Assembly (NCBI RefSeq): GCF_900156315.1
Contig: NZ_FTNI01000005.1
Coordinates: forward strand, 202,167 to 266,166
DNA: 64,000 nucleotides
Origin: Microbispora rosea
GTDB taxonomy: Bacteria; Actinomycetota; Actinomycetes; Streptosporangiales; Streptosporangiaceae
Reading direction: 5' to 3'
A program made the position numbers and the translations under genes. Under the pieces are notes generated by a model that ran no database searches, had not been told where the DNA came from, and saw only the letters and a program-made list of their open reading frames with translations. Positions 44,285 through 52,934 of this stretch are shown piece after piece. Positions within the stretch are counted from its first letter, which is position 1; each line of letters opens with the position of its first letter.

Positions 44285-45615
44285 CCGGCGAGGACACGGA
44301 CAACGACACGGGCACGGGCAAGGACGCGATCACCGGCGGTTCCTCCCGCGCCCGGAGGCTGCGGCCGCTGGGCGGGCTGCTCGCGGCCATGGCGGTCGCG
44401 CTGACCGGCACCCGGGTGTCGGCCGTCGCGCTGCCGTGGTTCGTGCTGGTCACGACCGGCAGCGCCACCCAGACCGGGCTGGTGGCCTTCTGCGAGATGA
44501 CTCCGTACGTGGTGGTCAAGGCGCTGGCCGGGCCGCTGGTGGACCGGACGGGATCCCGGGTCGTGTCCTGGAGCACCGACGCGGTCAGCGCGGCCGCGGC
44601 CGGCGCGATTCCCCTGCTGCACGCCGCGGGCCTGCTGTCCTTCCCGGTGCTGCTGGTCCTGGTCGCGGTGATCGGCGCCGTACGCGGCCCGGGCGACCTG
44701 GCCAAGGAGATCATGGTCCCGGAGGCCGCCGAGCGCGCCCGGGTGCCGCTGGAGCGGGCCACCGGCCTCTCCGGCGTGACCGAGCGGCTGGCCTCGACCC
44801 TCGGCCCGGCGGCCGGGGGCTTCATGGTGGCGCTGCTGGGACCGCTGACCGGTCTGGTCCTCAACGCCGTGTGCTTCGCCCTCGGGTCGCTGATCATCGC
44901 GTTCGCCCTGCCGCGCGGCATGGGTCACCCGGCGGACCAAGCCCCGGCCGCGTCCGGCTCCGGCTACTGGCGGCGTTTCGGTGAGGGCTTCGCCTTCCTG
45001 CGCGGCGAGTCGCTGCTGCTCACCATCATCGTCATGGTCGGGATCACCAACCTGCTGGACGCGGCGTTCGGCACCGTCCTGCTGCCCGTGTGGGCCGAGC
45101 GGTCCGGCAACGGCCCGACCGCGATCGGATTGAGCAACGGCGTGTGGAGCGCCACGGCGGTCGCGGGAAGCCTGGTCGCCGCGGCCGTGGCGCATCGGAT
45201 GCCGCGCCGGGTCGTGTTCTTCGCCGGGTTCCTGCTGGCCGGTGCGCCGCGGTTCCTGGTGCTGGCCTCCGGCGCGCCGATGTGGGCGGTGCTGGCGGTG
45301 TTCGCGGTGAGCGGGGCCGGTGGGGGCTTCCTCAATCCGATCCTGGGGGCGATCGCCTTCGAGCGGGTGCCGCACGCCCTGCGCGGCCGGGTCAACGCGC
45401 TGGGCGACGCGATGGCGTGGGCGGGCATCCCTCTGGGCGGGCTGATCGCGGGGGCGGCGGTGGCGTGGTCCGGTCTCGCGCCGGTGCTGCTGGTGGCCGG
45501 CGCGGCGTACTTCCTGACCACCAACCTGGCCGCGCTGCTGCCGCAGTGGCGGGAGATGGACCGCCTGCGCGGCCGGGGCGCTCACGAGTCGCGGGCGGCC
45601 GAGCCCGTCGCGTGA
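44281..45615 (+). CDS. MFS exporter (coupled to ArsR-like regulator)
   Basis: The 444-residue protein has twelve hydrophobic helices after an acidic Asp/Thr/Gly-rich N-terminus. ALTGTRVSAVALPWFVLVTTGSATQTGLVAF and GPLVDRTGSR identify the MFS_3/drug exporter-like branch that is common in actinomycetes. ATG 44281 overlaps the regulator's stop. A drug or metabolite export role induced through the ArsR-like protein is likely. Confidence 0.9.
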   Translation: MTGEDTDNDTGTGKDAITGGSSRARRLRPLGGLLAAMAVALTGTRVSAVALPWFVLVTTGSATQTGLVAFCEMTPYVVVKALAGPLVDRTGSRVVSWSTDAVSAAAAGAIPLLHAAGLLSFPVLLVLVAVIGAVRGPGDLAKEIMVPEAAERARVPLERATGLSGVTERLASTLGPAAGGFMVALLGPLTGLVLNAVCFALGSLIIAFALPRGMGHPADQAPAASGSGYWRRFGEGFAFLRGESLLLTIIVMVGITNLLDAAFGTVLLPVWAERSGNGPTAIGLSNGVWSATAVAGSLVAAAVAHRMPRRVVFFAGFLLAGAPRFLVLASGAPMWAVLAVFAVSGAGGGFLNPILGAIAFERVPHALRGRVNALGDAMAWAGIPLGGLIAGAAVAWSGLAPVLLVAGAAYFLTTNLAALLPQWREMDRLRGRGAHESRAAEPVA

Positions 45616-45713
45616 GACGGTGGCCCGGGACCGATGAGTTTTCCCCCGCCCGGCCGTCACATCCGTACAGCGGCCAGGCCCGCGCTGTGAAGGAAAAGGC
45701 GAAGGAGACGCTT

Positions 45714-46724
45714 GTGGAGGAGGAGCCGCAGGAGGCGGCCGCCGCGGCGGCCGGCGACGCGGCGGCGTTCAGCGAGCTGTGCGAGCGCTACCGAGGTGAG
45801 CTGCGGGTGCACTGCTACCGCATGCTCGGCTCGCTCGATGACGCCGAGGACCAGGTTCAGGAGACGTTCCTGCGGGCCTGGCGCGGGCGCGCCGGCTTCG
45901 CGGGGCGGGCGACGTTCCGCGCGTGGCTCTACCGCATCGCCACCAACGCGTGCCTGGACGCCCTCGAACGGCTGCCGCGCCGGGTGCTGCCGCATCACCT
46001 GGAGCCCGCCAGCGAGCCCGGCCGGGCCGCGGCCGGGCCCAGGACCGACATCCCCTGGCTGCAGCCGTTCCCCGACCGTCTGCTGGAGGAGGACGGGCCT
46101 GGCGGAGAGGTGGTCGACCGGGAGACGATCGAGCTGGCGTTCCTGGCCGCGTTGCAGCACCTGCCGCCGCGGCAGCGGGCCGCGCTGATCCTGCGCGACG
46201 TCCTCGCCCGGCCCGGCGGGGAGATCGCCGACCTGCTCGGCACGAGCCTGCCGGCGGTCAACAGCGCGCTGCAGCGGGCTCGCACGACGATGCGGCGCCA
46301 CCTGCCCGCGCGCAGGGCCGACTGGCCGCGCGCCACCGCGGCGGCCGCGGAGCGCGATGTGCTCAGGCGCCTGATGGCGGCCTACGAGGCGGCCGACGCC
46401 GCCGCCGTCGCCGCGCTGCTGGCGGGCGACGCCCGCGCGTCGATGCCGCCCTACCCGTTCTGGTTCGAGGGGCGCGAGGCGATCACGGCGCCGCTCGCCG
46501 ACAGCTTCGATCCCGCCTCGCCCGGCTTCCAGGGGCGGTTCCGGATGCTGCCGGTCGGCGCCAACCGGCAGCCGGCCGTCGCGTCGTACGTACGCCGGCC
46601 CGGCGACGCCGCGTATCGCGAGTTCGCCCTCACGCTTGTGCGGGTGGAAGGCGGGCTGGTCGCGGAGATCACCTCGTTCGGGCCGGAGCTGTTCGCGGCG
46701 TTCGGGCTCGCCCCTGCGCTGTGA
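45714..46724 (+). CDS. SigG-like ECF RNA polymerase sigma factor with SnoaL domain
   Basis: The 336-residue protein has sigma region 2 (ELRVHCYRMLGSLDDAEDQVQETFLRAWRGR, FRAWLYRIATNACLDALER), the linker DIPWLQPFPDRLLEE, region 4 (LAALQHLPPRQRAALILRDVLA, LGTSLPAVNSALQRARTTMRRHLP) and a C-terminal SnoaL-like domain with MPPYPFWFEGREAI. The architecture is that of mycobacterial SigG and relatives, which need no classical anti-sigma factor. GTG 45714 was chosen for the AAGGAG six bases upstream; GTG 45687 is possible. Confidence 0.88.
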   Translation: MEEEPQEAAAAAAGDAAAFSELCERYRGELRVHCYRMLGSLDDAEDQVQETFLRAWRGRAGFAGRATFRAWLYRIATNACLDALERLPRRVLPHHLEPASEPGRAAAGPRTDIPWLQPFPDRLLEEDGPGGEVVDRETIELAFLAALQHLPPRQRAALILRDVLARPGGEIADLLGTSLPAVNSALQRARTTMRRHLPARRADWPRATAAAAERDVLRRLMAAYEAADAAAVAALLAGDARASMPPYPFWFEGREAITAPLADSFDPASPGFQGRFRMLPVGANRQPAVASYVRRPGDAAYREFALTLVRVEGGLVAEITSFGPELFAAFGLAPAL

Positions 46725-46770
46725 GAACCCCACTGTTGAGACCGCACTGCTGAGAACCGCACTGTGAGAG
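46719..46770 (+). repeat. Imperfect short direct repeats
   Basis: Four degenerate copies built on CTGTGAGAACCGCACTG in tandem (lengths 13-17) just after the sigma factor stop and before purB. They resemble slippage products rather than an operator. Confidence 0.5.
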
Positions 46771-46820
46771 TCCCGTGAGTGTGCGCGGCACCTGCGGACA
46801 GCCGGCGGGAGCGGGCTCAA

Positions 46821-46834
46821 TAGACTGGGCCAAC
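46821..46834 (+). promoter_or_regulatory. purB -10 box, probable leaderless transcript
   Basis: TAGACT (46821-46826) fits the actinobacterial housekeeping -10 TAGANT. Only eight bases (GGGCCAAC) separate it from the GTG, so transcription should start at or next to the start codon. Confidence 0.55.
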
Positions 46835-48262
46835 GTGAATGCCAAGCCGCGTATCCCGAATGTCCTGGCCGCCCGTTACGCCTCGCCGGAGCTGGCCCGC
46901 CTGTGGTCTCCCGAGCACAAGGTGGTGCTGGAGCGCAGGCTCTGGCTCGCCGTGCTGAAGGCGCAGGCCGACCTCGGGATCGAGGTGCCCGAGCAGGCGA
47001 TCGCCGACTACGAGAAGGTCGCCGAGCAGGTCGACCTGGCCTCCATCGCCGAGCGGGAGAAGGTCACGCGGCACGACGTGAAGGCCCGCATCGAGGAGTT
47101 CAACGCCCTGGCCGGGCACGAGCACGTCCACAAGGGCATGACCTCCCGCGACCTGACCGAGAACGTCGAGCAGCTGCAGATCCGCGACAGCCTGCTGCTG
47201 GTGCGCGCGCGGGTCGTGGCGCTGCTGGCCCGCCTGGGCCGCCTGGCCGCCGAGCACTCCTCGACCGTCATGGCGGGCCGCTCGCACAACGTCGCCGCGC
47301 AGGCGACCACGCTCGGCAAGCGCTTCGCGACCGTCGCCGACGAGCTGCTGGTGGCCTACGAGCGGCTTGAGGACCTGCTGGAGCGTTACCCGCTGCGCGG
47401 GATCAAGGGCCCGGTCGGCACCGCGCAGGACATGCTCGACCTGCTCGGCGGCGAGGACCGGCTGGCCGCGCTGGAGGACCGCGTCGCCGAGCACCTGGGG
47501 TTCTCCCGCCGCTTCACCAGCGTCGGCCAGGTCTACCCGCGTTCGCTCGACTACGACGTGCTGACCGCGCTGGTGCAGCTGGCCGCCGCCCCGTCCTCCC
47601 TGGCCAAGACCATTCGCCTGATGGCCGGGCACGAGCTGGTCACCGAGGGCTTCAAGGAGGGGCAGGTCGGCTCGTCGGCGATGCCGCACAAGATGAACAC
47701 CCGCTCCTGCGAGCGGGTCAACGGCCTCACCGTGATCCTACGCGGGTACGCCTCGATGGCCGGGGAGCTCGCCGGCGACCAGTGGAACGAGGGCGACGTG
47801 TCCTGCTCGGTCGTCCGCCGGGTCGCCCTGCCCGACGCGTTCTTCGCCTTCGACGGCCTGGTGGAGACCATGCTGACCGTGCTGGACGAGTTCGGCGCGT
47901 TCCCGGCGGTCATCGAGGCCGAGCTGGGCCGCTACCTGCCGTTCCTCGCCACGACCAAGATGCTCATGGCGGCCGTGCGGGCCGGGGTCGGCCGCGAGAC
48001 CGCTCACGAGATCATCAAGGAGCACGCGGTCGCCTCGGCGCTGGCCATGCGCTCGCGCGGCGCCGGCAACGAGCTGCTCGACCGCCTGGCCGCCGACGAC
48101 CGCTTCCCGCTCGGCCGGGCCGAGCTCGACGCGCTGCTGGCCGACCGGGCCTCCTTCGCCGGCGCGGCCGCCGGTCAGGTAGCCGCCGTGACCGAGCGGA
48201 TCGGCGAGATCACCGCTCGCCATCCCGGCGACGCCGCCTACGCCCCGGGCGCGATCCTGTAG
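46835..48262 (+). CDS. purB: Adenylosuccinate lyase
   Basis: The 475-residue enzyme splits adenylosuccinate and SAICAR to release fumarate in purine synthesis. It belongs to the fumarase/aspartase superfamily: HKGMTSRDLTENVEQLQ, MAGRSHNVAAQATTLGKRFA with the general-acid His, and the signature GSSAMPHKMNTRSCERV with the catalytic Ser loop. Length and the start VNAKPRIPNVLAARYAS fit actinobacterial PurB. No ribosome site precedes GTG 46835, and a -10 box eight bases before it indicates leaderless mRNA. The only clear housekeeping biosynthetic gene in the window. Confidence 0.96.
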   Translation: MNAKPRIPNVLAARYASPELARLWSPEHKVVLERRLWLAVLKAQADLGIEVPEQAIADYEKVAEQVDLASIAEREKVTRHDVKARIEEFNALAGHEHVHKGMTSRDLTENVEQLQIRDSLLLVRARVVALLARLGRLAAEHSSTVMAGRSHNVAAQATTLGKRFATVADELLVAYERLEDLLERYPLRGIKGPVGTAQDMLDLLGGEDRLAALEDRVAEHLGFSRRFTSVGQVYPRSLDYDVLTALVQLAAAPSSLAKTIRLMAGHELVTEGFKEGQVGSSAMPHKMNTRSCERVNGLTVILRGYASMAGELAGDQWNEGDVSCSVVRRVALPDAFFAFDGLVETMLTVLDEFGAFPAVIEAELGRYLPFLATTKMLMAAVRAGVGRETAHEIIKEHAVASALAMRSRGAGNELLDRLAADDRFPLGRAELDALLADRASFAGAAAGQVAAVTERIGEITARHPGDAAYAPGAIL

Positions 48263-48270
48263 GGACGCGC

Positions 48271-49035
48271 GTGCGTGAACTGGTGAGCGAGGCCGAGGTC
48301 GTCGCCGCCTCGGGCGACGACGACCTCGTGGTGTGGGCGGCGCAGGGCATGCGGCCCGGCGTACGCGCCTGGGCGTGCGGGGACGCGGTGGCGGTGGCCA
48401 GCCCCGAGGCGTCGCGGCGCGACCGCCTAATCGTGCGGGGCACGGCCGCCCAGGTCGTCGCGCTCGTGCGGCACGCCCTGGCCGAGTGCGGGCCGTCGTA
48501 CCGGCCCCTCGGCGACGCACAGCTGATCGAACGGGTCGTCGAGGCCGCGCCCGAACTGGAACTGGCCGGGCACTTCTCCTGGATGGGCACGGAAAAGCTC
48601 GCCCCGCCCCGCGGGGAGGTGACGAGCCCGGGGGTGACAGATCTGGAGGGGGCGGCGTCCTGGCTGGCGGACTCCGCCGCCCCGGAGGTGGCGGCGCTGC
48701 TCGCCGCCGCCAACCCCGGCTCCTACGCCGTGCCAGGCCTGCCGCGCGTACGCCGGTGGGCCGGCGTGCGGGACGGCTCGGGCGCCCTGCTGGCGGTCGC
48801 GGCCGACGCGTGGTCCGCGCCGACGGTGGGCCTGCTCGCCGGGGTCGCGACCGCCGCACCGGCGCGGGGACGCGGGCTGGGGGAGCGGGTGTGCCGGTTC
48901 GTGGCCTCCGCGCTGATCGCCGAACACGGCCGCGCGGCGCTGATGGTGGACGACTGGAACCGGGCGGCCGTCGGCGTCTACGAACGGCTCGGCTTCGCCC
49001 GCCGTCGCGTCGCCGCGGCGGGCCTGCCTGCTTGA
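48271..49035 (+). CDS. GNAT family N-acetyltransferase
   Basis: The 254-residue protein has an N-terminal helper domain (residues 1-110) and a C-terminal GNAT domain with the acetyl-CoA loop GVATAAPARGRGLGERVCRFVAS and the motif B ending DDWNRAAVGVYERLGF. It follows purB by 8 bases with AGGGA before its GTG and is probably co-transcribed. The substrate is unknown. Confidence 0.85.
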   Translation: MRELVSEAEVVAASGDDDLVVWAAQGMRPGVRAWACGDAVAVASPEASRRDRLIVRGTAAQVVALVRHALAECGPSYRPLGDAQLIERVVEAAPELELAGHFSWMGTEKLAPPRGEVTSPGVTDLEGAASWLADSAAPEVAALLAAANPGSYAVPGLPRVRRWAGVRDGSGALLAVAADAWSAPTVGLLAGVATAAPARGRGLGERVCRFVASALIAEHGRAALMVDDWNRAAVGVYERLGFARRRVAAAGLPA

Positions 49036-49051
49036 ACGGACCTTGGGCGGT

Positions 49052-49789
49052 TCAGGCGGCGCGTGACGGGCCGAGCAGGCGCGGACTCAGCGCGGCCAGC
49101 ACGTCGGGCAGGTCGCGCAGCGTGGTGATCCTCGCCACGGCGGGGGAGGAGACGCCGGGATCGGCGCGGTAGCGGTCGAGCCACACCCCGTGCATCCCCG
49201 CCCGCGCGGGGGCGACCGCGTCGAACAGGAGGTTGTCGCCGACCATGAGCACCTCCTGCGGGCGCAGGCCGAGCTTCGCCGCCGCCTTGTGGTAACACTG
49301 CGGGGCGGGCTTGAACGCGCCGAGCGTGTCGGGCGTCAGCACCACTTCCATGCGGTCCATCAGCCCGATGCTGCGCAGTTTGGCCTCCTGCTGCACGGCC
49401 ACGCCGTTGGTCAGCACGCCCAGCACGGGGGCGTCGCCGAGGGCCGCCAGCGCGTCCAGCGCCTCGTGCACGTCGGCGAAGGCGGCCCAGGCCGACTCGT
49501 AGTGGGTCAGGAAGCCGGCGAAGGCCGCGTCCGGGTCCGGGGGCTCGGGCAGTCCGAGCCGCCGGCAGAACTCGCGCAGCCGCCGGCGCCGCTGCTCGGC
49601 GAACGAGCACTCCCCGGCCTGCCATGCGGGCACGTGCTTGTCCTCCAGGTCGAGCCACAGCGCCGGCGCCTCCGGCAGCAGCTCATGCCCGGGGCAGACC
49701 GACTCGGTCCAGCGGGTCGCGGCGTGCGCGACCGCCCGGCGATGATCGAAAAGGGTCTCGTCGAGGTCGAACAGAATGGCCCTGATCAC
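49052..49789 (-). CDS. HAD family hydrolase
   Basis: The 245-residue protein has HAD motif I at the N-terminus (FDLDETLFD), a helical C1 cap, motif II (VLTNG), motif III Lys in FKPAP and motif IV GDNLLFD. It is a YjjG/HAD-IA-like phosphatase of small phosphorylated metabolites or nucleotides. It converges with the GNAT gene and diverges from an ArsR gene. Confidence 0.92.
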   Translation of the reverse strand: MIRAILFDLDETLFDHRRAVAHAATRWTESVCPGHELLPEAPALWLDLEDKHVPAWQAGECSFAEQRRRRLREFCRRLGLPEPPDPDAAFAGFLTHYESAWAAFADVHEALDALAALGDAPVLGVLTNGVAVQQEAKLRSIGLMDRMEVVLTPDTLGAFKPAPQCYHKAAAKLGLRPQEVLMVGDNLLFDAVAPARAGMHGVWLDRYRADPGVSSPAVARITTLRDLPDVLAALSPRLLGPSRAA

Positions 49790-49832
49790 GAGTCCTCATC
49801 TTGACTGGGTCGTGTTTCCGGCGCGTTTCCTG

Positions 49833-49851
49833 TCAGTGAAGCCCTCACTGA
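49833..49851. promoter_or_regulatory. Inverted repeat TCAGTGA-N5-TCACTGA
   Basis: Perfect 7-base arms between the divergent HAD and ArsR genes, directly left of the ArsR promoter. It may be a second operator or belong to the HAD promoter. Confidence 0.4.
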
Positions 49852-49855
49852 TGAC

Positions 49856-49875
49856 AGGTAGGAAGTTTCCTACCT
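49856..49875. promoter_or_regulatory. ArsR operator inside its own promoter: AGGTAGGAA-GT-TTCCTACCT
   Basis: A perfect 20-base palindrome fills the spacer between ATGACA (49851-49856) and TATTAT (49875-49880). GTG 49887 follows six bases after the -10 box, so mRNA is probably leaderless and binding would block RNA polymerase. Confidence 0.7.
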
Positions 49876-49886
49876 ATTATGGTGGC

Positions 49887-50396
49887 GTGGACGTCACCCC
49901 CGCCGTACGGCGGCAGTCACCGTCGTCTCCCGCGTCTTCTGCGTCATGGTCGGCGCCGTCGGCGGAAGACGAGATCTTCGCCGCGCTCGCCAGCCCGGTG
50001 CGGCGGGAGGTGCTGCGCCTGCTCCGCGAGCGCGGCCCCCGGTCCGTGCAGGAGCTGGCCTCCTGCTTCTCCATGGCCCGGCCCAGCTTCTCCGAGCACC
50101 TGCGGGTGCTGCGTGAGGCGGGCCTGGTCAGCGAACGCAGAGACGGCAGGCGCCGGCTCTACAGCCTGGAGCCCGTTCCGCTCGTGCGGGTCCGCGACTG
50201 GCTGGACCCCTACGAGCGGTTCTGGCGCGACAAGCTGTCCGCCCTGCGCCACCTGCTCGACGACAGCGCGACCGCGGACACCGAAGCGACAGGCACAAAA
50301 ACGACAGGCATCACAACCACCGGCGAAACCGGCGCCGGAGGCCGCCCGCACGACGGCGGCGGCCAGCCGGAGGACCCGGACGAGGAGAAGCAATGA
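49887..50396 (+). CDS. ArsR family transcriptional regulator
   Basis: The 169-residue protein has an ArsR winged helix (DEIFAALASPVRREVLRLLRERGPRSVQELASCFSMARPSFSEHLRVLREAGLVSERRDGRRRLYSL, then LVRVRDWLDPYERFWRDKLSALRHLL) typical of regulators coupled to SRPBCC proteins. A Thr/Gly/Asp-rich disordered tail follows (TATDTEATGTKTTGITTTGE-like). ATGA overlap with the SRPBCC gene. Leaderless GTG start next to its operator. Confidence 0.9.
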   Translation: MDVTPAVRRQSPSSPASSASWSAPSAEDEIFAALASPVRREVLRLLRERGPRSVQELASCFSMARPSFSEHLRVLREAGLVSERRDGRRRLYSLEPVPLVRVRDWLDPYERFWRDKLSALRHLLDDSATADTEATGTKTTGITTTGETGAGGRPHDGGGQPEDPDEEKQ

Positions 50397-50839
50397 GCGA
50401 CGCCGACGACCCGACCGTGCTGCGCCTGGACGAATACCTGGCGCACCCGCCCGCCCGCGTCTGGCAGGCCCTGACCGACCCGGACCTGCTCGCGCGGTGG
50501 TTCATGCCGGGCGACTTCCGCCTCAGCGTGGGACACCGCTACACCATGCGCGGGACGGCCATGCCCGGCACCGGGTTCTCCGGCACGGTCCAGGCCGAGG
50601 TGCTGGCCTTCGAGCCCGAACGCATGCTCCGTCTGGGCTGGCGCGACGCCGACCCCACCAGCCCCGGCGGCGCCGACTGGACGATCACCTGGACGCTCGA
50701 ACCCGAAGGCCGGGGCACCCGGCTGTTCCTCACCCATGAGGGCTTCGACCCCGGCAACGAGATGCAGCGGCGGGCCCGCTCCATCATGGACGGCGGGTGG
50801 CGCCGCCTGATGACCGGTTCGCTGGCCGCCGTGCTGTGA
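50393..50839 (+). CDS. SRPBCC/AHSA1-like domain protein
   Basis: The 148-residue protein has the AHSA1/START-like fold: VLRLDEYLAHPPARVWQALTDPDLLARWFMPGDF, GTVQAEVLAFEPERMLRLGWR, TWTLEPEGRGTRLFLTHEGFD and a final amphipathic helix. These bind hydrophobic ligands; with the coupled ArsR regulator it forms a common two-gene module of unknown physiological role. A hairpin at 50883-50910 ends the transcript. Confidence 0.9.
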   Translation: MSDADDPTVLRLDEYLAHPPARVWQALTDPDLLARWFMPGDFRLSVGHRYTMRGTAMPGTGFSGTVQAEVLAFEPERMLRLGWRDADPTSPGGADWTITWTLEPEGRGTRLFLTHEGFDPGNEMQRRARSIMDGGWRRLMTGSLAAVL

Positions 50840-50882
50840 CCCCTCCCTCAGCGGACCCCGGCTCGACACCGCTGACCGGACA

Positions 50883-50910
50883 CCGCTGACCGGGCACTCC
50901 GGGTCAGCGG
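50883..50910. terminator. Terminator between convergent SRPBCC and TipA-like genes
   Basis: CCGCTGACC and GGTCAGCGG (9 base pairs) with a 10-base loop. The left arm is one of two direct copies of ACACCGCTGACCGG. Confidence 0.6.
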
Positions 50911-50921
50911 TCCGGGGTCAG

Positions 50922-51680
50922 TCAGGCGTGGCGCGCCGCGTTGGCGTGGATCGCCTCGCGCACGTAGTGGCTCAGGCCCTCGGCGACCCGCTCGTAGTTG
51001 GCCGCGAAGCGCGGGTCGTCCACGTACATCTCCCCGAGACCCTTGTGGATCTCGTAGGTGCAGTCGTAGAACCAGCGGGTGATGTGCGCCCGGTGCCGTT
51101 CGGCCACGTCCATCGCCCGCTCGCCGTCCGCGGGCGCCCCCTCGGCGAAAGCCGCCGCGAACGCCTGCAGCACCTCGCCGGCCTCCGCCGTGATGGCCCG
51201 CCAGTCGTCCCTGGTGTAGCGGGCCGTCCGGCGGCGGGTCTGCTCGAACGCGTCGGTGCCGCCCCAGCGTTCCTCCGCCTCCTCGGCGAACTGCGCGGGG
51301 TCGAAGTCGCCGAACACTTCGAACCGCTCCTCCGGCGTGAGGGGAATCCCCATCTTCCTCGCCTCCATGGCATGTTTGACCGCCGCCGCCATCGCCTCCA
51401 GCCGCCCGATCCTGCGTCGCAGCAACTCGTGCTGGCGGCGCAGGTGGGTCACCGGGTCGGAGCCCGGCTCGTCGAGGATGACGGCGATCTCCTCCAGGGA
51501 GAACCCGAGCTCCCGGTAGAACAGCACCTGCTGCAGCCGGTCGAGGTCCGGCTCGCTGTAGCGCCGGTATCCGGCGGCCGACCGCTCGCTGGGCCGCAGC
51601 AGCCCGATCTCGTCGTAGTGGTGCAGCGTCCGCACGGTGATCCCCGCGAAGCGGGCGACCTGGCCGACCGAGTAGCCCAT
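50922..51680 (-). CDS. TipA-like MerR regulator with TipAS antibiotic-recognition domain
   Basis: The 252-residue protein has a MerR winged helix and coiled coil (residues 1-105) and then the TipAS globin-like domain (FEVFGDFDPAQFAEEAEERWGGTDAFEQTRRRTARYTRDDW, and HRAHITRWFYDCTYEIHKGLGEMYVDDPRFAANYERV). TipAL of Streptomyces traps thiopeptides covalently and activates multidrug genes. GGAGGAG precedes the ATG. The promoter and target were not identified; the next gene upstream lies about 110 bases away. Confidence 0.92.
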   Translation of the reverse strand: MGYSVGQVARFAGITVRTLHHYDEIGLLRPSERSAAGYRRYSEPDLDRLQQVLFYRELGFSLEEIAVILDEPGSDPVTHLRRQHELLRRRIGRLEAMAAAVKHAMEARKMGIPLTPEERFEVFGDFDPAQFAEEAEERWGGTDAFEQTRRRTARYTRDDWRAITAEAGEVLQAFAAAFAEGAPADGERAMDVAERHRAHITRWFYDCTYEIHKGLGEMYVDDPRFAANYERVAEGLSHYVREAIHANAARHA

Positions 51681-51788
51681 GGGTTCTCCTCCCTTCCGGG
51701 TCCAAGCCTGCGGCCTCCCGCTACGTGAGGGTCAATCCGGTCGCCTCCCCGATGACTGGACGTCCCCGGCGGCAGCACTGCGGCGCGC

Positions 51789-52934
51789 TCACGGCGCGAG
51801 CAGTTGCCGCGCCCGTGCGGCCTCTCGAGTGAGGTGGTCGCGTTCCGGCACGCTGGTGGCGGCGCGGGCGGCCTCGGCGTACAGCTCGGCGGCCAGCTGG
51901 AGATCGCCCGCGCGTTCGTGCAGGTATGCCGTCACCGCGGCGTAGCGGGGCAGGCCGGGATCCACGCCGGCCAGCGCCGCCAGGCCGGCCCGCGGCCCGT
52001 CGGCCTCGCCGACCGCCACGGCGCGGTTGAGCCGCACCACCGGGCTGCCGGTCAGGAGCAGCAGCTCGTCGTACCACTCCACGATCTGCACCCAGTCCGT
52101 CTCGCACGCGCTGCGGGCGTCGGCGTGCAGGGCGGCGATCGCGGCCTGCGCCTGGTATTCACCCAGCCGGTCGCGGGCCAGGGCGGCCTGCAGGATCGCC
52201 ACCCCCTCGGCGATCAGGCGCGTGTCCCAGCGCGATCGGTCCTGCTCGGCGAGGGGCACCAGGCGGCCTCCCGGGCCGGTGCGGGACGCGCGGCGCGCAT
52301 GGTGCAGCAGCATGAGCGCGAGCAGCCCGGCGACCTCTGGTTCGTCGGTCAAGGCGGCGAGCTGGCGGGTCAGGCGGATCGCCTCGGCCGCCAGGTCGAC
52401 GTCTCCGCCGTACCCCTCGTTGAAGACGAGGTAGAGCACCCGCAGCACCGTCCCGAGATCGCCGGGCTGGTCGAGCGGCAGCCCCGCGATCCGCCGTTTG
52501 GCCCGGCTGATCCGCTGCGCCATGGTCGCCTCGGGGACGAGATAGGCGGCCGCGATCTGCCGCGTGGTCAGGCCGCCGACCGCGCGCAGCGTCAGGGCGA
52601 CGGCCGAGCTCTGCGGCAGGGTGGGGTGCGCGCACAGGAAGTACAGCCGCAGCGTGTCGTCCGTCGCGGGCGCGGGACCGGCGGGAGGCTCGGTCTCCAC
52701 GGCCAGTTCCCGCCCCCGCCGCGACGCCTCGGCGCGGGCGGCGTCGAGGAATTTGCGCCAGGCGGCCGCGACCAGCCAGGCCTTCGGATCGCGCGGCGGA
52801 TCGCCGGGCCAGGTGTCCAGCGCCCGGATCAGGGCCTCCTGCACGGCGTCCTCGGCCGACGCGAAGCCGGCTCCGCGCCGGACGAGGACACCGATCACCG
52901 CGGGTACGAGCTCCCGCAGCAGCGACTCGTTCAC
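51789..52934 (-). CDS. ECF42-type RNA polymerase sigma factor with C-terminal TPR-like domain
   Basis: The 381-residue protein has compact regions 2 and 4 (ASAEDAVQEALIRALDTWPGDPPRDPKAWLVAAAWRKFLD; GGLTTRQIAAAYLVPEATMAQRISRAKRRI) and a 200-residue C-terminal extension (LRVLYLVFNEGYGG, DWVQIVEWYDELLLLTGSPVVRLNRAVAVGEADGP) that is TPR-like in ECF42 factors. ECF42 sigmas have no anti-sigma factor and control DGPF-domain genes. Here GTG 52934 overlaps the stop of the DGPF gene by GTGA, the expected pairing. Confidence 0.93.
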   Translation of the reverse strand: MNESLLRELVPAVIGVLVRRGAGFASAEDAVQEALIRALDTWPGDPPRDPKAWLVAAAWRKFLDAARAEASRRGRELAVETEPPAGPAPATDDTLRLYFLCAHPTLPQSSAVALTLRAVGGLTTRQIAAAYLVPEATMAQRISRAKRRIAGLPLDQPGDLGTVLRVLYLVFNEGYGGDVDLAAEAIRLTRQLAALTDEPEVAGLLALMLLHHARRASRTGPGGRLVPLAEQDRSRWDTRLIAEGVAILQAALARDRLGEYQAQAAIAALHADARSACETDWVQIVEWYDELLLLTGSPVVRLNRAVAVGEADGPRAGLAALAGVDPGLPRYAAVTAYLHERAGDLQLAAELYAEAARAATSVPERDHLTREAARARQLLAP

